A stretch of 6,957 nucleotides of DNA from Bdellovibrionales bacterium (GTDB lineage Bacteria; Bdellovibrionota; Bdellovibrionia; Bdellovibrionales; UBA1609), in contig JAGRAG010000430.1 in NCBI GenBank assembly GCA_020435025.1, positions 1 to 6,957 of the forward strand, in the 5' to 3' direction. The notes beneath the pieces are model-generated. The model saw nothing but the letters and a program-made list of their open reading frames with translations, was not told the origin of the DNA and made no database searches. Shown piece after piece: positions 1 to 6,039 of the stretch. The position numbers and the translations under genes are program-made. Position 1 is the stretch's first letter. Each line of letters starts with the position of its first letter.

Positions 1-485
1 TCAGCCCAGACACCGATTAAAAAACCAAACAAACTAAAGGTCACGGAAGTAACCACTAAAAAACTAAACATCGCTATGGGATGCAAAACCTCAAACGAGC
101 TAAAAAGCCGTGCCGTTGCCAGAATAATTAGCCCTAAAAATATTGACTTAGAAGCCGCAGCCCCAACATAACCAAGCACAATTTCGAAAGCTGAAATGGG
201 TGCGGATAAAATTTCATACATGGTTCCCGTAAACTTAGGAAAGTAAATACCAAAAGAAGCATTGGAAATACTATGAGTCAAAACCGACATCATAATCAAC
301 CCAGGTACGATAAATGCCCCGTAGGTCACTCCGTCGACCACTCCTGTGCGCGATCCAAAGGCTGCACCAAACACAATAAAGTACAACGATGTCGAAACAA
401 CAGGCGAGATAATACTCTGGCCAATTGTTCTCCACATCCGAGCCATTTCCACATCGTAAATTGCTTTAACGGCCCTAAAATTCAT
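1..485 (-). CDS. yadH: ABC-2 type transporter permease, YadH-like (3' end cut by window edge)
   Basis: Inner-membrane permease half of an ABC exporter; the substrate cannot be told from sequence. About 161 N-terminal residues are visible of roughly 255 usual for the family. A cytoplasmic N-terminus (MNFRAVKAIYDVEMARMWRT) leads into hydrophobic segments at about residues 27-47, 54-74, 100-125 and 134-158. From memory of E. coli YadH, the stretches 'LYFIVFGAAFGSR', 'FIVPGLIMMSVLT' and 'EILSAPIS..EIVLGYVG' line up closely, including the cytoplasmic coupling segment with E-x-L-x-A-P. The ATG at 485-483 overlaps the stop of the ATPase gene upstream as ATGA, so the pair is translationally coupled and surely forms one transporter. 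The reading frame is intact to the left edge with no frameshift. The family is clear; the exact orthology to YadH is inferred. Confidence 0.9.
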   Translation of the reverse strand, partial: MNFRAVKAIYDVEMARMWRTIGQSIISPVVSTSLYFIVFGAAFGSRTGVVDGVTYGAFIVPGLIMMSVLTHSISNASFGIYFPKFTGTMYEILSAPISAFEIVLGYVGAAASKSIFLGLIILATARLFSSFEVLHPIAMFSFLVVTSVTFSLFGFLIGVWA

Positions 486-1399
486 TGTTTTGCTACCAGG
501 TTAACAAAAATATCTTCTAAAGAACTTTGCTTAGTATTCAGGTCATCATATCTAATATTGTCCGCCTTTAACTGCTCCAAAAGATCACAGATACCGTTAT
601 TAGGATTGTTTGAATCATAGGTAAAAACAAGCTTCGAACCTTCCAGACTCAAATCATATGATTTCAGCGCCTCGGGAATCTCCGCTAGAGGTTGTTGAAG
701 TTCTAAAATCAGTTGTTTGCTACCCAGTTTTTTCATTAAGGCGCTTTTTTCTTCAACAAGAACAATCTGTCCTTTGTTGATAACCCCCACACGATCGGCC
801 ATCTCTTCAGCCTCTTCTATATAATGAGTCGTTAAAATTATGGTGACACCTGATTCTCGAAGCTGGCGAACCAATTTCCACATGTCTTTTCGTAACTCGA
901 CGTCAACACCCGCAGTGGGCTCGTCTAAAAATAAAATCTGCGGTTCATGAGCCAAAGCTTTAGCAATGAGAACCCTTCTTTTCATTCCACCAGAGAGAGT
1001 CATAATTTTATTATCTCGCTTGTCCCATAACGACAAAGATTTTAAAATCGACTCAATATGTTGCTTATCGGGCTTAAGACCAAATAATCCACGACTAAAT
1101 GTCAGCGTATCAATGACCTTTTCAAAAGCCTGAGTGGTCAATTCTTGTGGCACCAAACCAATCTGCTGCCTGGCTTTACGATAGTCCTTTTCAATATCAA
1201 ATCCATTCACACTAATAATGCCACTGGATTTATTGGTGATACCACATATAATACTGATCAGCGTCGTTTTCCCCGCCCCATTCGGTCCTAATAAAGCAAA
1301 TATCTCACCTTTGCGAATTTCAAGTTGAATCTCTTTGAGAGCCTCAAATCCACCATCATATGTTTTATTAAGACCGCAAATAGCAAGTACACTGGACAT
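482..1399 (-). CDS. yadG: ABC transporter ATP-binding protein, YadG-like
   Basis: ATPase that powers the ABC-2 permease encoded directly downstream. All nucleotide-binding motifs are present: Walker A GPNGAGKTT (residues 38-46), Q-loop VPQE (Q85), signature LSGGMKRR (135-142), Walker B ILFLDEPT (155-162, catalytic E160), D-loop AGVD and H-loop TTH (H192). The C-terminal ~100 residues form the regulatory extension seen in YadG/DrrA-type ATPases, ending in 'SLEDIFVNLV', which corresponds to the L-E-x-x-F motif of that group. At 305 aa it is full length (E. coli YadG is about 308). The ATG at 1399 is preceded by a weak purine stretch (TGGCGG on the minus strand) about 3 nt upstream. The 3' end overlaps the permease start by 3 nt. 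It resembles YadG more than NatA or CcmA because of 'EKVIDTL..RGLFG' and the 'PTAGVDVELR' block. Substrate unknown. Confidence 0.95.
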   Translation of the reverse strand: MSSVLAICGLNKTYDGGFEALKEIQLEIRKGEIFALLGPNGAGKTTLISIICGITNKSSGIISVNGFDIEKDYRKARQQIGLVPQELTTQAFEKVIDTLTFSRGLFGLKPDKQHIESILKSLSLWDKRDNKIMTLSGGMKRRVLIAKALAHEPQILFLDEPTAGVDVELRKDMWKLVRQLRESGVTIILTTHYIEEAEEMADRVGVINKGQIVLVEEKSALMKKLGSKQLILELQQPLAEIPEALKSYDLSLEGSKLVFTYDSNNPNNGICDLLEQLKADNIRYDDLNTKQSSLEDIFVNLVAKQ

Positions 1400-1729
1400 G
1401 CCGCCAAAATATCACTAAACCCTCGTATTGAAAAGAAAAATTAAACCTCGAAGTGACGACTGGCTACCCCCAAAACATGTTTTTAATCATTCCTAAGTCT
1501 TATGAGTTCACAAGAACCAAAACAAAATTTTTATCAGCCTTAGAAATAAAAATAATATCACTCTTCAATCCACTAAATTTAGGCCATCCAATCGACTTCG
1601 CCAGACCACTATCGGTGGAGACTATATGATTCAAATCGAGACCACTTCGCTAGATAGAGGTACCTACACCCTCACCGTCTATTACGAATAACATATTTAT
1701 TTCACCCATTTCACTATTTAGAATTGTAT

Positions 1730-1758
1730 TTGATCTCTGCGATTTGTTTATTTATTCT
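1730..1758 (+). promoter_or_regulatory. Candidate sigma70-like promoter for the thioredoxin-like gene
   Basis: TTGATC (1730-1735) and TATTCT (1753-1758) are separated by exactly 17 nt, the ideal spacing, within an AT-rich stretch. Each hexamer matches the consensus at four positions. It would give a leader of about 45 nt before the TTG start at 1809. Chance matches are common in AT-rich DNA, so this is tentative. Confidence 0.35.
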
Positions 1759-1774
1759 TTAGCCTGCTAAATCG

Positions 1775-1791
1775 AGTTTGAAGTACAAACT
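1775..1791. promoter_or_regulatory. Perfect inverted repeat, possible operator or leader hairpin
   Basis: AGTTTG (1775-1780), spacer AAGTA, then CAAACT (1786-1791) form a perfect 6-bp dyad with a 5-nt centre. It lies downstream of the candidate promoter and ends 7 nt before the Shine-Dalgarno of the thioredoxin-like gene. In DNA it could be a repressor site, and in RNA a small hairpin close to the ribosome-binding site. No known regulator motif is recognised. Confidence 0.35.
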
Positions 1792-1798
1792 ATAAATT

Positions 1799-1804
1799 GG
1801 AGAG
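1799..1804 (+). promoter_or_regulatory. Shine-Dalgarno GGAGAG deciding a TTG start
   Basis: GGAGAG precedes the TTG at 1809 by 4 nt (6 nt from GGAG). The other in-frame TTG, at 1797, lies before this motif and has only an A/T-rich sequence upstream, so the Shine-Dalgarno favours 1809 as the true start. Confidence 0.7.
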
Positions 1805-1808
1805 TTTT

Positions 1809-2342
1809 TTGGCCTACGCAGAACCTTCAAAGGTTAAAAAAACCATCCTGAATCGACTTTTCGATTCACTTGCTTGGTTATTGGTCCTGGTCCTTTTATT
1901 TTGGCAAGCACCTCGCTGGTGGAAAACTTATCAACGACAAGGAATGCCTTTAAATCAAGTTGAGGTCTACGCATTTGACGGAGACCCACTTTTACTTCCC
2001 CAGATAGGAGGAAAATCTATTTTGGTTTTTTGGGCCTCTTGGTGTGGCCCCTGCCAAGCTCAGCTTTCCATGCTTTCTAATGCCTATAAAAATGGCGATT
2101 TTCAAAAAGAAGCCATTTATTTAGTTAACTTGGGTGAAGACAAAAAGATCGTCGAGTCTTATCTGAAAGAAAACCCCTCACCATTTAGGATCTATCTATC
2201 TAGGGATTCCAGTGCGTGGAAGGAATTCGAGGTTCTCGCCACACCTACGATCTTGTTCATTCTTCCAAACGGAGTGATTGACTATGCAACAACCGGCCTG
2301 TCCCCTCTTCTTAATTATAGAATCAAGAGTTTTTTGAAATAG
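1809..2342 (+). CDS. Membrane-anchored TlpA/ResA-like thioredoxin-fold protein
   Basis: Probable envelope thiol-disulfide oxidoreductase. A TTG start at 1809 gives 177 aa; a TTG at 1797 would add four residues but has no ribosome site. The next Met would remove the anchor. A short basic N-terminus (KVKK) precedes one hydrophobic segment at about residues 17-35 (LFDSLAWLLVLVLLFWQAP), which should leave the rest periplasmic. The thioredoxin domain follows: strand 'KSILVFWASW', active site CGPC (C79, C82), then 'ATPT' with the cis-proline at about residue 146, and the strand pair 'ILFILPNGVIDY'. The order and spacing match TlpA/ResA/DsbE-type proteins rather than cytoplasmic thioredoxin. It appears monocistronic, divergent from the ABC operon and convergent with the toxin-like operon, so neighbours do not reveal its client. 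Cytochrome c maturation or reduction of envelope disulfides are the usual roles of the family. Confidence 0.85.
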   Translation: MAYAEPSKVKKTILNRLFDSLAWLLVLVLLFWQAPRWWKTYQRQGMPLNQVEVYAFDGDPLLLPQIGGKSILVFWASWCGPCQAQLSMLSNAYKNGDFQKEAIYLVNLGEDKKIVESYLKENPSPFRIYLSRDSSAWKEFEVLATPTILFILPNGVIDYATTGLSPLLNYRIKSFLK

Positions 2343-2370
2343 AAAAACTATCCTTTGTTTTCGCCGTGTC

Positions 2371-2395
2371 TATAAGAAAAAGTCTGTTTCTTATA
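2371..2395. terminator. AT-rich hairpin after the thioredoxin-like gene
   Basis: TATAAGAAA (2371-2379) and TTTCTTATA (2387-2395) form a perfect 9-bp stem with a 7-nt loop, 28 nt past the stop codon. No T-run follows on either strand, and the stem is AT-rich, so it is a weak terminator candidate. It may instead stabilise the mRNA 3' end. Confidence 0.35.
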
Positions 2396-2398
2396 ACT

Positions 2399-2432
2399 AA
2401 AAAGGCCATAAACCCCTTGATAGGTCATGGCC
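2399..2432 (-). terminator. Intrinsic terminator of the protease/toxin-like operon
   Basis: Read on the minus strand, GGCCAT pairs with ATGGCC, with an inner ACC/GGT extension across a small internal loop. The 3' arm is followed directly by TTTTT (2403 to 2399). It lies about 30 nt past the TAA of the 953-aa gene, the expected position for a Rho-independent terminator closing the leftward operon. On the plus strand no T-run follows, so termination there would be inefficient. Confidence 0.7.
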
Positions 2433-2464
2433 CTTAAATGTGAAACAATAATGAATGTTAGCTT

Positions 2465-5326
2465 TTATGGCTGTTTAGAGATATCTATATCAACGTAGTT
2501 AAAAACCTCGGACTGAGTAATAGACCCCCAAGATAAGCCTCCCAGCACCAAGACAGTTCCGTCATTGACTTCAATCATCTTATGCCGAGCCCGCTTTAAA
2601 AACATTTTTGAAGGCACTTCGATAAACGAATTCTCAACTGGATCGAAAAGCTCAGCGCGGTCCAAGAACTCTTCCGGACTATCACTCAGTGGATGATCCG
2701 GGGTGTAAGCGACTGTCGTACCACCTGAAATCAGAACTTTGCCATTGGCCAACAGCAATGCTGCGTGCATGGCCCGAGCTCGGTTGAGCGGTTCATCGAT
2801 AACTTCAAATTTATTCGTATCAGGATGAAAGATCTCTGCTTTAGCCACAGCCTTTTCATCAAGACCAAAGCCTCCGACGATTAACACATTCCCTGATGGC
2901 AAATACGTCGCCGTATGAGCCCCTCGTCTTTCGGACATAGACTGAGTGAGCTGCTTAAATGAGTTCGTTTCTGGATCATATAACTCAGCCGTTGCAAGAC
3001 CACCGCTGAAAGTAAATCCTCCCGCTATCAGGACCTTACCTGTTTTTAACAAAGTGGCTGTATGCCAGGCCCGTGGAGCATGCATATTGCCGACCATGAC
3101 CGACACGCCCAACCGAGGGTCGAAGACCTCTGCCGTATGAGTCGGATTACTTCCTGTCCAATATCCTCCACCTTCCCAACCGCCTGTGATTAAAACTCGC
3201 CCGTCTTGTAAAAGTGTAGCCGTGTGCCCCGCTCTTGACGTCTCCATAAATCCTCGTGCTGAGCTCATCGAATTGTTACGTGGATCAAATAATGTCAGTT
3301 GTTTCTGGCTACTCCATCCACCGCTAAGAAGAACTCGACCGTCATTAAGTGCCGTAGCTTCTCGAGCATACGAAGACTGGCTCATCTTATGAGTGAGCTT
3401 AAAGGTGTTTTCACTTGCATTAAAGACCTGTCCCTGCTTCGTGTTACCGACGATAAAAATATTTCCATCCTTCATTTTCACAACAGATGGCATAAACAAG
3501 GGAGCGCTTGTTCGAGTCGCTAGTGGCGAAAAGCTGGCATCCGTTTGCACAGTGGCGCTCATACAATTCAAGCTCTCTTGAAAGTCTTTACATGTCACCG
3601 TTTCAAAATTATTCCGCGCATCAATTCTCTTTAAGGAAGGACTCTGAGCCATCACTGCGATAGATCGCAATCTATTATTACTAATTGATAGATTATTTAA
3701 AGAGCGCAATTGACTTATGGGATCCAACTCGCGAACACGATTGTTCTTTAAAATCAATGACTCTAAGCTATGCCATTCACTCAGAGGACGAAGATCCTCA
3801 ACTTCATTGTCCGACAAGTCGACACTTTCAAAGTGAGAGTACTGTCTTAAAGGTTCCAATGTGGAAATTTGCTTATTTTTAAAAGTACCAATGACAGAGT
3901 TTCTTTGAAAAACCATATGAGCTTGAAGACAATCGTCAGACTTTCCATCAGGATTCTGCTGAAAAGCAGATGGTTCTAGCTCTCTTGCAGCTTTCAACAT
4001 TCCACTGATCGACTTTCGCAATCCATTAGTCGCCATAGAACTCTCCGCCAAGACACAGTATTGACGAAATTCTTCAGGTTCGATGACCAATACACTCTCA
4101 TCAAAATCCGCTCTTTCTTGAATCGCCGCAACAGCTTCATCAGGACATCTTTCAGGAGTATGATAACAAATTTCAGCTGCATTTTTCATTAAAGTAATAT
4201 TGGCGTTGACCCTATTTAGTTGATCTTTAAGAACTTTATTCTGACGAAGGCTCACAACCATAGCTCTATTTAGCAAAATAGAATTGACCTCATTCAAGTT
4301 CTTTAGGTCATTGTCAAAATAAGCTTCCAACTCGCGCCGTCTTTGGGCAATATCTTTCGTCATTACTGATGAAAATTTGTGATAAATTCCAGCCGTGCTA
4401 TATGGTTTTGTGATGTAACGAATATTTGCTGGTCCACCTTCATAAGCTGGATTATCCGGAGCCTCATCAAGTTGCTTTTTAAAATCACGGGTTGCATAGC
4501 GGATCGCATTAGCCATAACTTGATCACAACGGCTCAGATCGCCAAATGAACACTTAACAAATCCTAATGCTGACTCTCCATTAGACTCGGACTCACTATC
4601 GAAAAGCTCTGTAATTTTTTTTACATCACCACCAATTTGCAAAGCGCCAACTGTAATTGTCGTTCGCTTTGAAAAATTAGACTGAGTGTTTTTAAGATGG
4701 GCACTTACGTTAGCGTAACTACTGTCATAACTGAAGGCTGCCTCAAAGAGACTCTTTTCCTCTGTAGTCATAAAATCAATTTTTATTGAATAAAAAAGTT
4801 TCGCTCCTCTTTCAATCTGTGCAACATATTCGGCACCACAGGTTTCATCCCATCGAGCATCATCACTTCTTACGGAACGCCCAACGGAAGACAGGCGTTG
4901 CTGTTCAATATTGACACCTGCTTGACCACCGGCTTGAGCTTCCTCAAACACCAAAACACTGTTTTTAAACCTATAATCACCAGAATAGACAGCAGATATA
5001 GAAAACCCACTGCTTTTTGTCGCTTTCATAAACTTAGCACTCGCTTTGACTGTGGCAGCACCATAGCGAAATCGAGTCCCAGCATCCATGCCCAGCTCTT
5101 TCGAAAGAGCCGATTCACTAAGGGATTGGGTGAAGGACAAGTTTGCCTCCTGCCGTCCATGCTTTTCCGTTCTTCCTTTCAGACACGTTCCGACAAATTC
5201 TTGTGTGTCTGGATTGTATCCCATAGCAAGAGTTCCCTCTTCTTTCTGGCCGGCTGGAATATAAGCACTCCCTTGGGCAGCATGGACTCCGTGCAACAAT
5301 AAGATTATTAGTATGATCCGTTTCAT
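2465..5326 (-). CDS. Secreted MACPF-like / leucine-rich repeat / Kelch-propeller protein
   Basis: Large exported protein of 953 aa. Residues 1-16 are a signal peptide (MKRIILIILLLHGVHA, likely cut before AQGS) with no lipobox. Residues ~60-312 look like a divergent MACPF/perforin domain. There are alternating small/polar strands (80-120), a signature C163-G-A-E-Y167-x6-G174-A175 matching the Y-G-x-H-[FY]-x6-G-G spacing, another amphipathic stretch (195-232), and a closing strand 'NIRYITKPYST' (301-311). Residues ~320-480 are mostly helical. Residues 486-573 hold four 22-residue leucine-rich repeats. Residues ~606-943 hold seven Kelch units ending in G-G. All ten cysteines lie before the propeller. 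The ATG at 5326 has an AGGGGA site 6 nt upstream, and the gene is last in its operon. Known MACPF proteins form membrane pores, while LRR and Kelch modules bind partners, so a targeted pore-forming effector is the inferred role. An adhesin or surface protein is the alternative. Confidence 0.8.
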   Translation of the reverse strand: MKRIILIILLLHGVHAAQGSAYIPAGQKEEGTLAMGYNPDTQEFVGTCLKGRTEKHGRQEANLSFTQSLSESALSKELGMDAGTRFRYGAATVKASAKFMKATKSSGFSISAVYSGDYRFKNSVLVFEEAQAGGQAGVNIEQQRLSSVGRSVRSDDARWDETCGAEYVAQIERGAKLFYSIKIDFMTTEEKSLFEAAFSYDSSYANVSAHLKNTQSNFSKRTTITVGALQIGGDVKKITELFDSESESNGESALGFVKCSFGDLSRCDQVMANAIRYATRDFKKQLDEAPDNPAYEGGPANIRYITKPYSTAGIYHKFSSVMTKDIAQRRRELEAYFDNDLKNLNEVNSILLNRAMVVSLRQNKVLKDQLNRVNANITLMKNAAEICYHTPERCPDEAVAAIQERADFDESVLVIEPEEFRQYCVLAESSMATNGLRKSISGMLKAARELEPSAFQQNPDGKSDDCLQAHMVFQRNSVIGTFKNKQISTLEPLRQYSHFESVDLSDNEVEDLRPLSEWHSLESLILKNNRVRELDPISQLRSLNNLSISNNRLRSIAVMAQSPSLKRIDARNNFETVTCKDFQESLNCMSATVQTDASFSPLATRTSAPLFMPSVVKMKDGNIFIVGNTKQGQVFNASENTFKLTHKMSQSSYAREATALNDGRVLLSGGWSSQKQLTLFDPRNNSMSSARGFMETSRAGHTATLLQDGRVLITGGWEGGGYWTGSNPTHTAEVFDPRLGVSVMVGNMHAPRAWHTATLLKTGKVLIAGGFTFSGGLATAELYDPETNSFKQLTQSMSERRGAHTATYLPSGNVLIVGGFGLDEKAVAKAEIFHPDTNKFEVIDEPLNRARAMHAALLLANGKVLISGGTTVAYTPDHPLSDSPEEFLDRAELFDPVENSFIEVPSKMFLKRARHKMIEVNDGTVLVLGGLSWGSITQSEVFNYVDIDISKQP
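2498..3511 (-). repeat. Seven Kelch units (beta-propeller) within the 953-aa protein
   Basis: Units are marked by a hairpin of the form [D/N/T/S]-G-x-[VI]-x-[IL]-x-G-G at about residues 620-627, 663-670, 709-716, 762-770, 811-819, 861-869 and 922-930. They are mostly followed by 'AELFDP/AEVFDP' and preceded by 'R..HTATLL'. The first unit ends in G-N and lacks the GG. Spacing is roughly 45-60 residues. Seven units would make one closed propeller. Confidence 0.88.
3608..3871 (-). repeat. Four leucine-rich repeats within the 953-aa protein
   Basis: Residues 486-573 contain four units of about 22 residues in the pattern L-x2-L-x6-L-x2-L-x-L-x2-N-x-[VL], for example 'LESLILKNNRV' and 'LNNLSISNNRL'. 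The last unit is degenerate (LKRIDARNNF) and is followed by two cysteines (C579, C588), which may cap the solenoid. The short unit resembles SDS22/internalin-type repeats. Confidence 0.88.
4391..5149 (-). other. Putative MACPF/CDC-type pore-forming domain
   Basis: Segment for residues ~60-312 of the 953-aa protein. The support is the spacing of the signature at residues 163-175 (C-G-A-E-Y-V-A-Q-I-E-R-G-A), the small- and serine-rich amphipathic stretches on both sides of it, and the terminal 'ITKPYST' strand, which resembles the end of MACPF domains. The usual signature Tyr and His are replaced by Cys and Glu, so a homology search by profile or structure is decisive. Confidence 0.55.
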
Positions 5327-5332
5327 ATAATT

Positions 5333-5338
5333 TCCCCT
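5333..5338 (-). promoter_or_regulatory. Shine-Dalgarno AGGGGA of the 953-aa gene
   Basis: On the minus strand AGGGGA ends 6 nt before the ATG at 5326 and lies inside the 14-nt gap after the stop of the preceding gene. This fixes the start and implies efficient, independent re-initiation on the operon mRNA. Confidence 0.75.
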
Positions 5339-5340
5339 AA

Positions 5341-6039
5341 TTAGTTCAATCGATAAAAATTATTTGCAAATCTCATAAGTTTAGCCATGACTGCCGACTG
5401 ATTCCGTCGCTCCATTTCTTGGCCACGCCTTCGATCTACCGATTTTAAGTTCGTAAAAAGCTCTAAACGGTCTGCGCCCATAGACTTTTTAAGTGCTAGA
5501 TCTTGCATTGCATCTAAATCATCACGAATAACAATATCCATGACCAGATCCTTGACCACATCAAGTTTTGGGTTCTCGCTCCACTCAAAAGCACGACATA
5601 AAATCAACACAGCTCGCATACGTATGGCTTCATGTTCATTTAGCCCTAGATTGGCAAGATTTGACGTATCTACAACGATTTCGCCAACCTTCTTTAGAAA
5701 ATCTATATCGCTTAAAGCCGCTTCAAGCTCACGTCGTTCCTGAAAGGTTCTCAGCACCTTTCGTTGAATACTAAGAACGCGTTCTGCCTTTTTTAGAACC
5801 TGAATTTCATCTTCAGATGCAACCTCTTTTACTATTTGAGTAAAAACAGTGTCTGGAAGATCTTGAGAACTTTCTGTTGCATTTACAGATTTTTCCTCTC
5901 CTGCATAAGGCAAATAGTCGACAGGGTCTCCATTTCTATATTGCACTGTTTTATCTTGAATCGAAATTCGATCATTCAATGACCAAAGAATCACAGTGGC
6001 TATCAATAGTACACTGACAAAAACAAAGTTTCTTTTCAT
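5341..6039 (-). CDS. Membrane-anchored helical protein of unknown function
   Basis: I do not recognise this 232-aa protein. Residues 1-3 are M-K-R, and residues 5-20 are a hydrophobic stretch (FVFVSVLLIATVILWS). This acts as a signal anchor, or less likely a cleaved signal, so the body should be periplasmic. Residues ~30-65 are polar and probably disordered. From ~66 to the end the protein is predominantly helical, with heptad-like charged helices at 75-110 ('VLKKAERVLSIQRKVLRTF') and later helices (135-200) that could be HEAT/ARM-like, though no repeat is clear. It contains a single cysteine (C148). The ATG at 6039 overlaps the protease stop as TAATG and has an AAGGAG site 7 nt upstream; the stop is 14 nt before the 953-aa gene. 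It sits between a protease and a pore-forming-like protein, so an accessory, chaperone or self-protection role is possible but unsupported by homology. Confidence 0.85.
   Translation of the reverse strand: MKRNFVFVSVLLIATVILWSLNDRISIQDKTVQYRNGDPVDYLPYAGEEKSVNATESSQDLPDTVFTQIVKEVASEDEIQVLKKAERVLSIQRKVLRTFQERRELEAALSDIDFLKKVGEIVVDTSNLANLGLNEHEAIRMRAVLILCRAFEWSENPKLDVVKDLVMDIVIRDDLDAMQDLALKKSMGADRLELFTNLKSVDRRRGQEMERRNQSAVMAKLMRFANNFYRLN

Larger units (their letters stand above)
1400..1808. other. Divergent intergenic region
   Basis: About 400 bases separate the minus-strand ABC operon from the plus-strand thioredoxin-like gene. No RNA gene or intact CDS is evident. It holds a candidate sigma70-type promoter (1730-1758), a perfect 6-bp inverted repeat (1775-1791), a strong Shine-Dalgarno (1799-1804) and a coding-like open stretch ending at 1691. 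I see no convincing -35/-10 pair for the ABC operon in the roughly 100 bases before 1399, although its promoter must lie in this region unless it is read from elsewhere. Confidence 0.6.

Noticed and set aside
273..620. Plus-strand open frame of 115 codons
   Set aside because: It is antisense to the YadG/YadH-like pair, whose motifs are unambiguous; the product is rich in Cys, His and Asn with no domain.
482..1399. Cytochrome c maturation ATPase (CcmA), tempting because of the nearby thioredoxin-like gene
   Set aside because: The C-terminal extension, 305-aa length and the downstream YadH-like permease fit YadG. The thioredoxin-like gene is divergent and not in the same operon.
1626..1691. 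A 21-codon small gene starting at the ATG at 1626
   Set aside because: There is no good ribosome-binding site, although a GGTGGAG lies near. The peptide looks like the end of a larger domain, so it is reported only as a possible relic.
4898..5302. Plus-strand open frame of 134 codons
   Set aside because: It lies wholly antisense to the 953-aa gene, has no ribosome-binding site or recognisable domain, and has a composition typical of a reversed coding strand.
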